Source: CAYJBH01 sp964368625 (lineage in GTDB: Bacteria > Bacillota > Clostridia > Oscillospirales > Ruminococcaceae). Taken from it: DNA of 64,000 nt. Of the stretch, positions 44,652 through 56,200 are shown piece after piece. The stretch is from positions 62,001 through 126,000 of the forward strand of contig CAYJBH010000001.1 in assembly GCA_964368625.1 (NCBI GenBank). The letters are read 5' to 3'. The notes under the pieces are model-generated. The model searched no databases. It had not been told where the DNA came from and saw only the letters and a list, made by a program, of their open reading frames with translations. The position numbers and the translations under genes were made by a program. Position 1 is the first letter of the stretch; each line of letters starts with the position of its first letter.

Positions 44652-45273
44652 GTTTTATCCTATAGCTTAGCGCTTCTAACGATTCTCTGATATGTACATT
44701 TTCAACCTTTATTTCATTATTTAATGAGGCTATGTTAAAATGACTGAAATTCCAAAAATTATTAATTCCACACTCTATTAGTTTAGGTACTATCTGCTCA
44801 GCTGCAGATGTTGGAATACAAAGAACAGCAACAGTAGGAGAATATTCAGAACAATAATCAGATAACGTATTTATATCTCTACAGCTTAAATCCTCTATTG
44901 GCTGTCCTATTTTATTTATATCACTATCAAATATAGCGTTTAAGGAATAACCTTTTGCCACGTTTTTTAGATATCGTGCAATAGCGCTTCCAAGGCTTCC
45001 CGCTCCAACAAGTATGCAGCTAAGCGGTTCGTCAGCATAAATCTGCTGTTCTAATTCTCTCTTTAAGTCATCTACCGGATAGCCTATCCCCTGTCTTCCA
45101 AGTCCGCCAAGAAGGTTAAAATCTTGTCGCACCTGACTTGCCGTTGTTCCTAATAAATCGGCAAGTTCACGCGAAGAAACCTTACTTACACCACCTTTCT
45201 CTAACATGTTAACATATCTGAGATAACGTGGTAGTCTTCTTATAACAGGTATTGATACTTTATTCTTATCCAT
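44638..45273 (-). CDS. rex: Redox-sensing transcriptional repressor Rex
   Basis: Rex senses the NADH/NAD+ ratio and represses fermentation and respiration genes until NADH rises. The N-terminal winged helix reads IPVIRRLPRYLRYVNML and SRELADLLGTTASQVRQDF, followed by LLGGLGRQGIGYPVDDL and the Rossmann loop LVGAGSLGSAIARY. 211 residues, normal. It overlaps idh upstream by eight bases and DUF1015 downstream by 14. It shares the transcript with ackA, acn and idh, which are plausible targets. Confidence 0.96.
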   Translation of the reverse strand: MDKNKVSIPVIRRLPRYLRYVNMLEKGGVSKVSSRELADLLGTTASQVRQDFNLLGGLGRQGIGYPVDDLKRELEQQIYADEPLSCILVGAGSLGSAIARYLKNVAKGYSLNAIFDSDINKIGQPIEDLSCRDINTLSDYCSEYSPTVAVLCIPTSAAEQIVPKLIECGINNFWNFSHFNIASLNNEIKVENVHIRESLEALSYRIKHENN

Positions 45274-46417
45274 CTATCTTGCTTTTTACATACTCGGCAA
45301 ATTCATGACAGCTACAACCGGTGTCGCGTCCTGTAATCTTAATTTTTGCTTCACTGAACATACACTCATCAAGTGCTTTTTCAAGACTTTTTGCCTTTTC
45401 TGCAAATCCTATGTGGGAAAGTAACATCACCGAGGCACGAAGCATGGAGCAAGGGTCAGCATAGTCTCCCCTACCTTCCGACATCATACGCGGTGCACTG
45501 CCGTGTATTGCCTCAAACATTGCATAGCGTTTACCGATGTTAGCACTACCGGCAGTACCTACGCCACCCTGGAATTCTGCTGCTTCATCGGTAAGAATAT
45601 CACCATAAAGGTTGGGTAAAACGAACACCTGAAAATCACGGCGACGTTTTTCATCTACCAACTTTGCTGTCATTATATCAATATACCAGTCGTCGGTTAA
45701 AATATCCGGATAATCCTTTGCAACCTCATTACAGAGCTCTAGGAATCTTCCATCGGTTGTTTTAATAACATTTGCTTTAGTAACAATAGAAACTTTACCC
45801 TTGCCATTAGCCTTTGCGTAATCAAATGCAGCACGTGCAATTCTTTTTGTTCCCTCATCGGTGGTAACCGTAAAGTCTACAGATACTCCACCTTCAATCG
45901 CTACTCCTTTTGAGCCTAGTGCATACGCACCCTCTGTATTCTCGCGAAAAAATGTCCAATCAATGCCCTGCGACGGAACTTTTACCGGGCGAACATTGGC
46001 AAAAAGGTCTAACTCCTTGCGCATAGCAACATTTGCACTTTCAATATTAGGCATTCCATCTCCGGCTCTTGGAGTAGTTGTTGGGCCTTTTAATATTACG
46101 TTACAAGCCTTTAACTCCTTCAAAACGTCTTCCGGAATTGCAGCATTTTTTTCTATGCGGTTTTCGATGGTAAGCCCGTCGATATCAACAAACTTAACCT
46201 TGCCGGATTTAACCTCATCCGATAGCATAAATTCAAGAATTTCGGCAGATTTTTTAGTAATTACAGGGCCAATTCCATCTCCTCCGCAGACACCTATTAT
46301 TATCTGGTTTAACTTAGAATAATCTATAAACTCAGCGTCAGCCATGTTAGAAACTCTAGTTTGCTGTTCAATTAATAATTCTTTAAACTTTTCAGTTGCT
46401 TGTTCAATGTTTATCAT
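45266..46417 (-). CDS. Isocitrate/isopropylmalate dehydrogenase family, probably NAD-dependent isocitrate dehydrogenase
   Basis: 383 residues. GVCGGDGIGPVI is the N-terminal motif; the substrate region GPTTTPRAGDGMPNIESANVAMRK has the Ser/Asn of isocitrate enzymes, and the signature NLYGDILTDEAAEFQGGVG the Asp ligands for metal. VLPN and the neighbourhood of HGSAPRM suggest NAD rather than NADP. Adjacent aconitase makes isocitrate the obvious substrate, giving 2-oxoglutarate for glutamate and so for the arginine operon in this window. It overlaps rex by eight bases. Confidence 0.88.
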   Translation of the reverse strand: MINIEQATEKFKELLIEQQTRVSNMADAEFIDYSKLNQIIIGVCGGDGIGPVITKKSAEILEFMLSDEVKSGKVKFVDIDGLTIENRIEKNAAIPEDVLKELKACNVILKGPTTTPRAGDGMPNIESANVAMRKELDLFANVRPVKVPSQGIDWTFFRENTEGAYALGSKGVAIEGGVSVDFTVTTDEGTKRIARAAFDYAKANGKGKVSIVTKANVIKTTDGRFLELCNEVAKDYPDILTDDWYIDIMTAKLVDEKRRRDFQVFVLPNLYGDILTDEAAEFQGGVGTAGSANIGKRYAMFEAIHGSAPRMMSEGRGDYADPCSMLRASVMLLSHIGFAEKAKSLEKALDECMFSEAKIKITGRDTGCSCHEFAEYVKSKIDG

Positions 46418-46431
46418 ATTTCCTCCCTAAT

Positions 46432-48327
46432 TTATACTCTTAATACGCCACCACGCATAATAATTTCACGGCCTCTTTCCGAAAGCGAGACAATAAGCTC
46501 AATGCTTTTTCCGCCAACCTCAGCAGTTACTACACCTGTTTCAATTCCGCTATGAAGAGAAACAAGATTAATTACCTCTCCCTCTTTAAGCAACTCATAA
46601 TCATCTGAATTTTTAAAGGTAAGGGGTAGAATACCGTTATTGATAAGGTTAGCGGTATGGATTCTTGCAAAACTCTTACATATTACAGCTCTAACACCAA
46701 GGTAAAGTGGTACAAGCGCTGCATGTTCACGAGAAGATCCCTGTCCATAGTTTACTCCGCCAACTATAGCACTGCTACCGAGTTCTTTTGCGCGTTCGGC
46801 AAATAGTTCATCACATACCTTAAAACAATATCGCGAAAGATATGGAACGTTGGAACGGAAAGGTAATATCTCAGCACCTGCAGGCATAATATGGTCGGTT
46901 GTAATATCGTCTCCTACCTTTAAAGAAATAGGCAGTTCAAGGCTGTCCGGCATGGGCGGACATACCGGAAGAGGTTGAATATTCACACCCCTCAATATTT
47001 CCACCTTTGAACCATCGCTTGATGGTTTTATAAACATGTTGTCGTTTAGCTCATATCCTCCCTTAATTTCAATCATAGGAGCAAAACTACTTGGGGTTGC
47101 GCCGCAGATATAGCCTGCAACAGCACTAGCGGCTGCAGTCTCAGGACTTACAAGATATACCTGTGCATCCTTAGTTCCGCTGCGACCTAAGAAGTTACGA
47201 TTAAATGTTCTAAGACTAACGCCACCACCTTGTGGGGCAAAGCCCATACCAATACACGGTCCGCAAGCGCATTCAAGCAACCTAGCTCCGGAGGCAAGAA
47301 TTTTTTGTGCTGCTCCACACTCTATTAGCTTTTGCAGAATCATTCTACTTCCGGGTGATATGGATAAACTTACCTCTGCCGGCAGTGTTTTTCCATCCAA
47401 TATTCTTGCAACTGCAAGAAGATCAGCAAGGCTTGAATTTGTACAGCTTCCTATACAAACCTGCTGTACCTTTATATCACCAAGCTGTGATACCGGTTTA
47501 ACATTGTCGGGAGAATGAGGACAGGCAGCAAGCGGGACAAGTTCATCAAGATTAATATCTACAACCTTAGCGTATTCTGCATCCGGATCAGCACTAATTG
47601 GCTGATAATCATCACCTCTTCCCATAGAAATTAAAAACTCTTTTGTTTTTTCATCACTCGGGAATACCGAAGTTGTTGCTCCAAGTTCAGCACCCATATT
47701 GGTTATGGTTGCACGCTGTGGTACCGAAAGGTTCTTAATGCCCTCGCCGCCGTACTCAATTATATGAGATACCCCGCCCTTTACCGACAGTATCGACAGT
47801 AGCTTTAGTATAACATCCTTTGCGGCTACACCTTCTCTTAGGTTTCCGCTTAGGTTAACAAATATACTCTTAGGTGCTGGAATAAAGTATGCTTTGCCTG
47901 CCATAGCAAGCGCCACATCAAGCCCGCCAGCTCCAAAAGCAAGGCTTCCTACACCACCGGCTGTTGGGGTATGACTATCGCTTCCTATTAAAGTTTTTCC
48001 TGGCTTTGCAAACCTTTCAAGGTGAAGTTGATGGCAGATTCCGTTTCCTGCACGAGAATAAACTACACCGTATTTATTGGCTACAGTTCGAATATATTCA
48101 TGATCGTCGGCGTTCTTAAAATCGCCCTGTAAAGTATTGTGGTCTACATAAGCTACCGAAAGCTCGGTTTTCACCCTTTCAATATTTAATGCTTCAAGTT
48201 GAAGGTAGGCCATTGTGCCTGTAGCATCCTGGGTTAATGTTTGATCTATTCTTATGCCTGTTTCATCGGCTGAAGAATTGTCCAAAATGTGTGATGATAA
48301 TATTTTTTGTGCTAATGTCATGCCCAT
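46432..48327 (-). CDS. acn: Aconitate hydratase (short, mitochondrial-like type)
   Basis: Converts citrate to isocitrate with a [4Fe-4S] cluster. Cluster cysteines are in VCIGSCTNSS and ECACGPCIGMG; the substrate loops GSDSHTPTAGGVGS and SSREHAALVP are present, the latter in the C-terminal swivelling domain. 631 residues is the short form common in Clostridia, between isopropylmalate isomerase and AcnA in size. It lies 14 bases before idh; no separate promoter is seen in the 51 bases after ackA, so it may be on the ackA transcript. Confidence 0.92.
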   Translation of the reverse strand: MGMTLAQKILSSHILDNSSADETGIRIDQTLTQDATGTMAYLQLEALNIERVKTELSVAYVDHNTLQGDFKNADDHEYIRTVANKYGVVYSRAGNGICHQLHLERFAKPGKTLIGSDSHTPTAGGVGSLAFGAGGLDVALAMAGKAYFIPAPKSIFVNLSGNLREGVAAKDVILKLLSILSVKGGVSHIIEYGGEGIKNLSVPQRATITNMGAELGATTSVFPSDEKTKEFLISMGRGDDYQPISADPDAEYAKVVDINLDELVPLAACPHSPDNVKPVSQLGDIKVQQVCIGSCTNSSLADLLAVARILDGKTLPAEVSLSISPGSRMILQKLIECGAAQKILASGARLLECACGPCIGMGFAPQGGGVSLRTFNRNFLGRSGTKDAQVYLVSPETAAASAVAGYICGATPSSFAPMIEIKGGYELNDNMFIKPSSDGSKVEILRGVNIQPLPVCPPMPDSLELPISLKVGDDITTDHIMPAGAEILPFRSNVPYLSRYCFKVCDELFAERAKELGSSAIVGGVNYGQGSSREHAALVPLYLGVRAVICKSFARIHTANLINNGILPLTFKNSDDYELLKEGEVINLVSLHSGIETGVVTAEVGGKSIELIVSLSERGREIIMRGGVLRV

Positions 48328-48378
48328 GTAATAAATGTCCTTTCCTCTTTGTGCCGTTTATATTCTGCTTATTTATTG

Positions 48379-49593
<1,215 letters not shown>

Positions 49594-49630
49594 ATTTTTT
49601 CCTTATCTGTTTTTTTTATACATTTATATT

Positions 49631-49659
49631 ATTATAACAAAACGTTATGCATCTTGCAA
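49631..49659 (-). promoter_or_regulatory. Predicted sigma-A promoter of ackA
   Basis: Read on the minus strand: TTGCAA, 17-base spacer, consensus TATAAT. It may serve the whole run down to mrnC. Confidence 0.75.
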
Positions 49660-49680
49660 TACCTATATAATAAAAACAGT

Positions 49681-49695
49681 GTTAATATAATTAAC
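49681..49695. promoter_or_regulatory. Palindrome upstream of the ackA promoter, possible Rex-like site
   Basis: GTTAATATAATTAAC, a 6-3-6 inverted repeat about 21 bases upstream of the -35 box. Rex sites in Clostridia read TTGTTAA-N4-TTAACAA; the half-sites here match in GTTAA/TTAAC, but the spacing is one base longer and the outer bases differ. Confidence 0.35.
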
Positions 49696-49709
49696 TACAG
49701 GGCACCTAT

Positions 49710-49754
49710 AAAAAAAGAGGTCGTTGCTTATTTATTGCATCAACCTCTTTTTTA
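49710..49754 (-). terminator. Intrinsic terminator of the aldo/keto reductase gene
   Basis: On the minus strand AGAGGTTGATGC pairs with GCAACGACCTCT (short internal mismatch), followed by seven T. The A/T flanks let it work in both directions. Confidence 0.75.
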
Positions 49755-49787
49755 TTATTCTTACTAGTAATAATCTTATTTGTTTCG

Positions 49788-50918
49788 TTATTGAGCTAGG
49801 TCGGCATGAGCCTCTTTTAGCTTTGCCGGAATGCTTAATTTTTGCGGACATAGCTTCTCGCATTTACCACAGTCGATACATTTTGATGCATCGGTTCCTT
49901 TGTCTTCTAACATAATTCGATACAACCACTTCTGATCAGGTGCAACTTTATAATCGTTCCAACGTTGAAACACTAACGGTATGTTTACCTTTGCAGGACA
50001 TGGCATACAATAGTTGCATCCGGTACACTCAATATTCACAAGTGATTCCCATGCCGCCCTTGCATTATCGTAAACAGCCTCATCCTCTTCAGTGAGTATA
50101 TTACATTCTGCGGTGTTAAAGATATTTAGCGTATCCTCTAGCTGTTCCAAACTGGAAGTTCCCGATAAAACTATGGTGATTTCCGGTTGGTTATATAGCC
50201 ATTTAAACGCCCTTTGGGAATTGGTTGTTGCCTTTTCAAATCCTTTAAATGCTTTTTCTACAACATCCGGCACATCGTTTACAAGCATACCTCCATGAAG
50301 TGGTTCCATCGCCACTACAGGTATACCTTTTGCCGAGGCAACCTTAAGCCCCTTAATTCCTGCCTGCTTGAATTTATCAAAATAATTGTACTGCATCATT
50401 ATGAGTTCCCAGTCATAAGCAGCTACAACCTCCTCGAAATGAGGATTTTCTCCATGTATTGAAGCAGCAATATAGCTAATTTTTCCGGTTTTCTTAAGAT
50501 TCTCCATAAAGCTAATAGCGTTGAACTTTTTCACCTTCTCCCAGTTTAATGGAAATAGGTTGTGTAAAAAATAAACATCAATATGCTCAACTTGAAGCCT
50601 GTCTATCTCCTCTAAATAGTATTTTTGCAAATCTTCTTCACAGGTAACATTCGACATTGGCAACTTGGTAGCAAGCATTACTTTATCACGATAACCATCC
50701 TTCAAAGCTTTGCCCACAACCACTTCACTGCCGGGATAAAAATAAGCAGTATCTATATAGTTAACCCCGCTATCTATTGCCTTGCGAATTAGTTCGATTG
50801 CTTTGGGTTCATCAATAGTACTGTTACCTTCTTCATCTTTAATTGATGGCAGCCTCATACATCCAAGGCCAAAACGAGACACTTTTTTTCCGTCATGTTT
50901 AAAATCTACATACTGCAA
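49788..50918 (-). CDS. Aldo/keto reductase with C-terminal ferredoxin-like 4Fe-4S domain
   Basis: 376 residues. Residues ~1-270 are the aldo/keto reductase barrel: FGLGCMRLP, IDSGVNYIDTAYFYPGSE (Asp and Tyr of the tetrad), and YFLHNL with the His. The C-terminal ~90 residues carry two cysteine clusters, CTGCNYCMPCP and CIDCGKCEKLCP, for two [4Fe-4S] centres. This fusion is common in Clostridia; electrons probably pass between ferredoxin and the barrel's nucleotide, but the carbonyl substrate is unknown. TTG start, with GGAGG seven bases upstream. Monocistronic. Confidence 0.9.
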   Translation of the reverse strand: MQYVDFKHDGKKVSRFGLGCMRLPSIKDEEGNSTIDEPKAIELIRKAIDSGVNYIDTAYFYPGSEVVVGKALKDGYRDKVMLATKLPMSNVTCEEDLQKYYLEEIDRLQVEHIDVYFLHNLFPLNWEKVKKFNAISFMENLKKTGKISYIAASIHGENPHFEEVVAAYDWELIMMQYNYFDKFKQAGIKGLKVASAKGIPVVAMEPLHGGMLVNDVPDVVEKAFKGFEKATTNSQRAFKWLYNQPEITIVLSGTSSLEQLEDTLNIFNTAECNILTEEDEAVYDNARAAWESLVNIECTGCNYCMPCPAKVNIPLVFQRWNDYKVAPDQKWLYRIMLEDKGTDASKCIDCGKCEKLCPQKLSIPAKLKEAHADLAQ

Positions 50919-50946
50919 AACAATACCTCCATTTGAATTCTAATTA

Positions 50947-50975
50947 ATAATATCATTAATTGAACTGTTAGTCAA
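50947..50975 (-). promoter_or_regulatory. Predicted sigma-A promoter of the aldo/keto reductase gene
   Basis: Read on the minus strand: TTGACT, 17-base spacer, TATTAT, about 29 bases before the start codon. Confidence 0.7.
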
Positions 50976-50999
50976 TAACAAAGAAGGTGTTTACTTTAC

Positions 51000-51476
51000 T
51001 TACACAGAATCCAATAGATCTCTATATTCACCATGAGTAAATTCACATAGAACTTTTGGGCTTATAACTATCTGGCAACCTCTAACTCCGGCACTAACTG
51101 CTATCTCTTCATAGAGAAGTGCCGTTTCGTCGATATAGGTTGCAAAGTTCTTCTTCATTCCAATCGGTGAGCATCCTCCTCGAACATACCCTGATACGGC
51201 AAAAATGTCCTTTACTTGCAACATTTCTATTTTTTTGTTATGGCTCACTGCTGCCGATTTTTTTAGACTAAGGGCTCTGTTTACAGGTATGCAGAAAACC
51301 GTTACTCCGGATTTATCACCCTTTGTTACAAGCGTTTTAAAAACCTGTTCTGCAGGCATTGATATCTGTTGCGCAACCTTTTCACCTGAAAAATCGCTTT
51401 CGTCAACAACATATTCTTTAGTTATATAGCTAATTTTAGCACTGTCTAACAGGCGCATTGCATTTGTCTTTTTCAT
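51000..51476 (-). CDS. ybaK: YbaK/EbsC family aminoacyl-tRNA deacylase (Cys-tRNA(Pro) deacylase)
   Basis: Clears Cys mischarged on tRNA(Pro). The catalytic Lys is in FKTLVTKGDKSG; KKSAAVSHNKKIEML and GYVRGGCSPIGMKK are family signatures. 158 residues from ATG 51476, the usual length; the frame continues 33 codons upstream, but the segment is not conserved-looking and passes through two hairpins. AGAGGA lies about twelve bases upstream. Monocistronic, divergent from the second MATE gene. Confidence 0.9.
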   Translation of the reverse strand: MKKTNAMRLLDSAKISYITKEYVVDESDFSGEKVAQQISMPAEQVFKTLVTKGDKSGVTVFCIPVNRALSLKKSAAVSHNKKIEMLQVKDIFAVSGYVRGGCSPIGMKKNFATYIDETALLYEEIAVSAGVRGCQIVISPKVLCEFTHGEYRDLLDSV

Positions 51477-51729
51477 CCTAATATTTTTTCCTCTCTTAAA
51501 ACTGATTTCGAATAATAATAATCTGTCGAAAAGGTTCGACTTTCTGCGAGTGAATGTTTGCACCCGCGTTCTCACAATTAGCTTTTATTCGAAGCTTGTT
51601 TATGATGAAATTATTTGTTGAGCTGTAAAATTTACCGTTCACATCACCGTTTTTCACTACTACATTTTATCAACACGCTTACCTAATTAGATTCTTTGTT
51701 GTTTGGCTTTAAAATAGTTTTTATTTATA
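51477..51729. other. ybaK upstream region with two hairpins
   Basis: GTCGAA-AAGG-TTCGAC at 51524-51539 is a perfect six-pair hairpin; GCGAGTG...CACCCGC at 51546-51567 is a second one. Both would lie in the ybaK leader. No convincing ybaK promoter was found, and no gene is seen in this stretch. Confidence 0.4.
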
Positions 51730-51759
51730 TTGCAGTTTTTTCATGGTTCATGGTATAAT
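51730..51759 (+). promoter_or_regulatory. Predicted sigma-A promoter of the second MATE gene
   Basis: TTGCAG (51730-51735), 18-base spacer, consensus TATAAT (51754-51759). Confidence 0.65.
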
Positions 51760-51806
51760 GTATTAAAATACTCCTTGATTAACTATAATGCGAAAGGACC
51801 CATGTT

Positions 51807-53234
51807 TTGCTGCTTAAAAGAATAAGATATGGTGTGACTTACCTGTTAGAACGGATACAGCGAAGGGGTACCGGTTATGAAATTGATATGTGCAACGGAC
51901 CGTTACTCGGAAAAATAATTAAGTTTGCAATACCTCTGGCGCTATCAGGTGTATTTCAGCTTCTTTTTCATGCTACCGATATAATCGTAGTTGGCCAATA
52001 TGCCGGCTCTACAGCACTTGCTGCTGTCGGAACAACGTCAACCATTACTAATCTTTTTATAACTATATTTATGGGGATATCTGTCGGTACAAACGTTATG
52101 TCTGCAAGACATTATGCCTCACGCAATGCACAGGGGCTTTTTAAGGTGGTACACACATCAATAGCCATTGGGATATTATTTGGGGTAATCTTGTTTGTTG
52201 TTGGAATGTTTACCACTACTCCTGTGCTTACCCTAACCAACACCCCTGTTGATGTTATTGATCAAGCGTCACTTTATATGAAGATAATTTTTGCGGGAAT
52301 GCCTGCACAGCTACTTTATAACTTTGGATCTGCTGTTTTAAGGGCAACCGGCGATACCAGGCGCCCTCTTTACTATCTCTTTTTCGCGGGGATATTAAAT
52401 GTAATAATCAACCTGTTCCTTGTAATTGTTGTAGGGCTTGGGGTGGCCGGTGTAGCAATTGCAACAATTTTTGCTCAATATGTTTCAGCCTTTTTAGTTT
52501 TAAACTGTCTTGTTAGAAGTGAAACAGTTTATAAGCTAACTATCAAGAAAATAAAGATAGATAAATCCACCCTTGTAGATATAATGAAAATTGGAATCCC
52601 TGCCGGAATTCAGGGAACTTTGTTTACATTTTCTAATGTTCTCATTCAATCTTCAATAAATTCTTTTGGATCAACTGTAGTGGCCGGTAGCACTGCTGCT
52701 GCAAACCTTGAAGGATTTGTATTTGTCTCTTTAAACGCTTTTCACCATACTGCCGTTACCTTTATTTCTCAAAATTTTGGTGGCAAAAAATATGAACGTC
52801 TATCTAGGATAGCAATATTATGTGTTAGTAGTGCAGTTACCGTTAGCTTAGTATTAGGTATAGGACTTTATCTACTCTCTACACCTCTACTCGGGATTTA
52901 TAATAACGACCCTGAGGTAATTGCAGTTGGAGCAAATCGAATGCTATTTATCTGTGTTCCGTATTTCATCTGCGGAATTATGGATGTAATGATCGGTGTT
53001 CTTCGTGGTATGGGGTACTCCATCTTAACATTAGTCACCTCGGTTATAGGAGTATGTGGGGTAAGAATGGTATGGATATTTACTGTTTTTGAAAGTACCC
53101 AAAGCCTTGACATTCTGTTTTTATCCTATCCGGTAACCTGGTCTGTTACCACACTGGTGGTGCTTACTCAGTACTTTGTTGTTAAGAAACAGTTAAATAA
53201 TAAAATCAATAACTCTTCTAGTATTATTTGCTAA
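51807..53234 (+). CDS. MATE family multidrug/Na+ antiporter (second)
   Basis: 475 residues, about twelve membrane helices. After a basic N-terminal segment (LLKRIRYGVTYLLERIQRRG) the family core begins LGKIIKFAIPLALSGVFQLLFHATDIIVVGQ; FGSAVLRATGDTRRPLY and MKIGIPAGIQGTLFTFSN follow. This longer type is common in Clostridia and differs clearly from the 36439-37788 protein. TTG start, with AAGGA eight bases upstream; a nearby ATG is out of frame. It converges with the RND gene with only seven bases between stops. Substrate unknown. Confidence 0.9.
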   Translation: MLLKRIRYGVTYLLERIQRRGTGYEIDMCNGPLLGKIIKFAIPLALSGVFQLLFHATDIIVVGQYAGSTALAAVGTTSTITNLFITIFMGISVGTNVMSARHYASRNAQGLFKVVHTSIAIGILFGVILFVVGMFTTTPVLTLTNTPVDVIDQASLYMKIIFAGMPAQLLYNFGSAVLRATGDTRRPLYYLFFAGILNVIINLFLVIVVGLGVAGVAIATIFAQYVSAFLVLNCLVRSETVYKLTIKKIKIDKSTLVDIMKIGIPAGIQGTLFTFSNVLIQSSINSFGSTVVAGSTAAANLEGFVFVSLNAFHHTAVTFISQNFGGKKYERLSRIAILCVSSAVTVSLVLGIGLYLLSTPLLGIYNNDPEVIAVGANRMLFICVPYFICGIMDVMIGVLRGMGYSILTLVTSVIGVCGVRMVWIFTVFESTQSLDILFLSYPVTWSVTTLVVLTQYFVVKKQLNNKINNSSSIIC

Positions 53235-53241
53235 GGCAATG

Positions 53242-56200
53242 CTATCTATTTTTGCTGCTTAACCCTGCTAGCTTTTTCCGTTCTACTCTTTGTGCATGCA
53301 TTGCATATAGAGTCGGAACAACTACCATTGTTAGCACTGTGGAGAACAAGAGACCAAACAACAAAACTGAGGCCATAGGGGCCGTCATTGGATCACCTGA
53401 AATAATTAATGGCACAAGTCCGATACAGGTGGTTGTGCTAGATAGAAGTATCGGCCTAAATCGAAGCTTAACCGCACTCTTACAACTTTCTTCTACTCCT
53501 ATACCTTCCTTGATTTTCGCATCCATAACCTCTATTAATAATATGCTATTATTAACCACTATTCCAAAAAGGCTAACAAGGCCAAGCAATGCCATAGCCT
53601 GTATATCCATCTTAAAAATCCAAAGTCCAAACCCGCACCCTATAAAACTTAACGGAATACTTGCAAGCACAATAAGGGGTTTAGATAAATTTTTAAACTG
53701 GAATATTAATATTAGATAAATTAGCATAACAGCAAGGCCTGCACTGGTTATAAGAGCTAGCATAAGATCGAGCATATTATTAACCTCGCCCTTACCGGTT
53801 ATAGTTATGCCCTCTAAATCCATATTGGCTAGATAATTCTCGTTTAGCTCGTTTTCAATTGATAGCGAGCTATAACCCGGCAAAACATCACTCAATACGT
53901 CGGAGTAATATTCTGAGTTATAACGTGTAATTATCGGGACAGATTCCCTTGATTCTACACTTGCAATATCCTCAAGTGCCACCACTGCCGGAGAAATACT
54001 GCTTATTATTTGTATGTCTTCAAGATCTTGTTGATCTGTTATGTCGCTTTGCAATATTATATCTATATCGCCTTCGTTTGAACGGTAGCTACCTACGGTG
54101 GCATTTAACAAAATTGTGTTCACCTGTCTTATTACATCAAACTTAATAAGGCCGTTTTCCTCTACCCTCTCGTCGTCTATTTCAACAAAATATGACGACT
54201 GAGTATCTCTTGTTGTTCGCTGCACTCTTTCAGTTCCATCTATTTCTTCAAGAGCCTCTACCATTTGCTGGGCAACCTCGTCTATCTTCTCAATATCATC
54301 ACCCGATACAACAAAGGCAATCTTAGCATCTGATGGCATAGAATATTCAAGACAGCGAACCGTTATTTCAGCCTTCTCAATCGACTCATCAAGCCTCTGT
54401 TGTAGATATCTCGCAGCCGCTTCTACTCCTCCTAGATTTTCCATTTCCTCGCTGTTTAGCTGTAACATATATTGTCCAATGTTGGGTGCAGAGGCTAATG
54501 ATGGTACAGTTAAAAAGAAACTTGGCAGATCACTACCGACCGCATAGGTATAATTTTCAACTACCTTTTCATTATCTAAAACCTCATCCATCTGCCTTGC
54601 TATCTCCTGAGAGGCTTCAAAATAGACTTCATCCGCCTCAAAATTAACATATACCACCGGTTTATCGGCAACAGGAAAGAATTGCATACCAAGTTGCAAT
54701 GCCAAAACAGCCGCAACAGCCAGTGTTAAAAATGCAGATATAACCGTAATAATTTTGTGCTTTAGCCCAAAGTTTAACATGCCTTGAAAAATAATACTAA
54801 CGATATTTTTTCTCTTCTTTCTATTTAACGGTTCCGGTTTGAAGAACCAATAAGCAAACACAGGTATAACTATCATGGCAACAAAATAACTTGCTACCAG
54901 TGCGGTAATAACTACAGTTGGAATTGCGCCGGCAACCTGCCCTACTACGCCCGGAATAAAATAGATTATAGAAAAAGTTACTATAGTGGTAAGCGTGCTG
55001 GTTAGCACGGGAATAGCCGTCTCCCCCACTGCATCGGTTATTGCTTTAACCTTTTCCTTACCAAGATTAAGATGGTGTTGTATCGCTTCGCTTATTACTA
55101 TAGCGTTATCCACCAGTATTCCAAGGGATACAATAAGGCCGGCAATAGTTATAAAATGAAATTCCATCTTCATTAGATTCATAGCAATAAATGTTGTGAG
55201 AATACTAATTGGAAGTGCAATGGAAACTATAATTCCGTTTCGCAGATGAACCCCTATCATAACTACAAGCACTATCAATAGAATACTTTGCAAAAGGTTA
55301 CTTATAAAATCGTTAATGGAATTTTCGATATCTGTGGGTGCATACATAACCTCGTGGAAAACAACATCCTTAGGTACTAAGCTTTTAGAATTGTCTATAG
55401 CAACGCGCAGATCGTTACCAACCAAAACTGCATTAGCGCCTTCCTCAATTCTGCCTGTTAGTAGAATAGCATTATCGCCATCTTGTGAAAAATAAAACTC
55501 TGAGGCATCCTCAACAAAAACATCAGCAACATCTTCTAGATAAACCGCTTCAAAGGTTTGTTCATTGCTACCGATAATAATGTTTTCGATATCCTCTAAA
55601 TCTTCAAAAACACGAGGTGTTCCTACATCAATATTACCCTGCTGTGTTTCCATAGTTCCTGAAGGAATGTTAATGTTGTATGCCTGCAAAATCTGTAAAA
55701 TAGCATCGGTTGTTATGCCGTGTTCCTTCATTTCATTAGGGTCGGTTTCTACAACCACCTGCTTTTGAGATACTCCATCTATAACAATTTGCTCGATACC
55801 TTCTACCTTATCAAGTTTATCCTTAACAACGGCTGCATATTCAGCAAGCTCCTCTGCTGAATAATTTTCTCCAGAAAGGCTAATTATAAATTGATTATCA
55901 TTAACAAGATCGGTATCAACTATGCTCTCCTCGGCAAGTGGCGGTAGCTTCTTTTGTGCTTCCTCAACGGTCTGCCTAAGATCATCTTCAACTTCATCCA
56001 TAGAGAATTCCATATCGTACATTATCACGATAACACTTGCGTTGTTAACACTCTGCCCGGTAAAATAATCAACCCCAGAAAGAGTTTCTATATACTCCTC
56101 CATTACACTGGTAACCTGTTCATCAACCTCCTGTGCCGAGGCCCCGGGGTATATTGTAGTAACTGTTGCAGCAGCAACGGCTGTATTTGGATTCTCTTGT

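Noticed and set aside
45861..46322. 153-codon open frame opposite the isocitrate dehydrogenase gene
   Set aside because: Shadow of a conserved gene; no motif and no ribosome binding site.
51524..51567. Terminator or tRNA-like fold upstream of ybaK
   Set aside because: GGTTCGAC resembles a T-loop, but no acceptor stem or anticodon arm can be drawn, and no T tract follows.
53228..53719. 163-codon open frame opposite the RND gene
   Set aside because: Overlaps the conserved C-terminal membrane part of the RND pump and has no motif.
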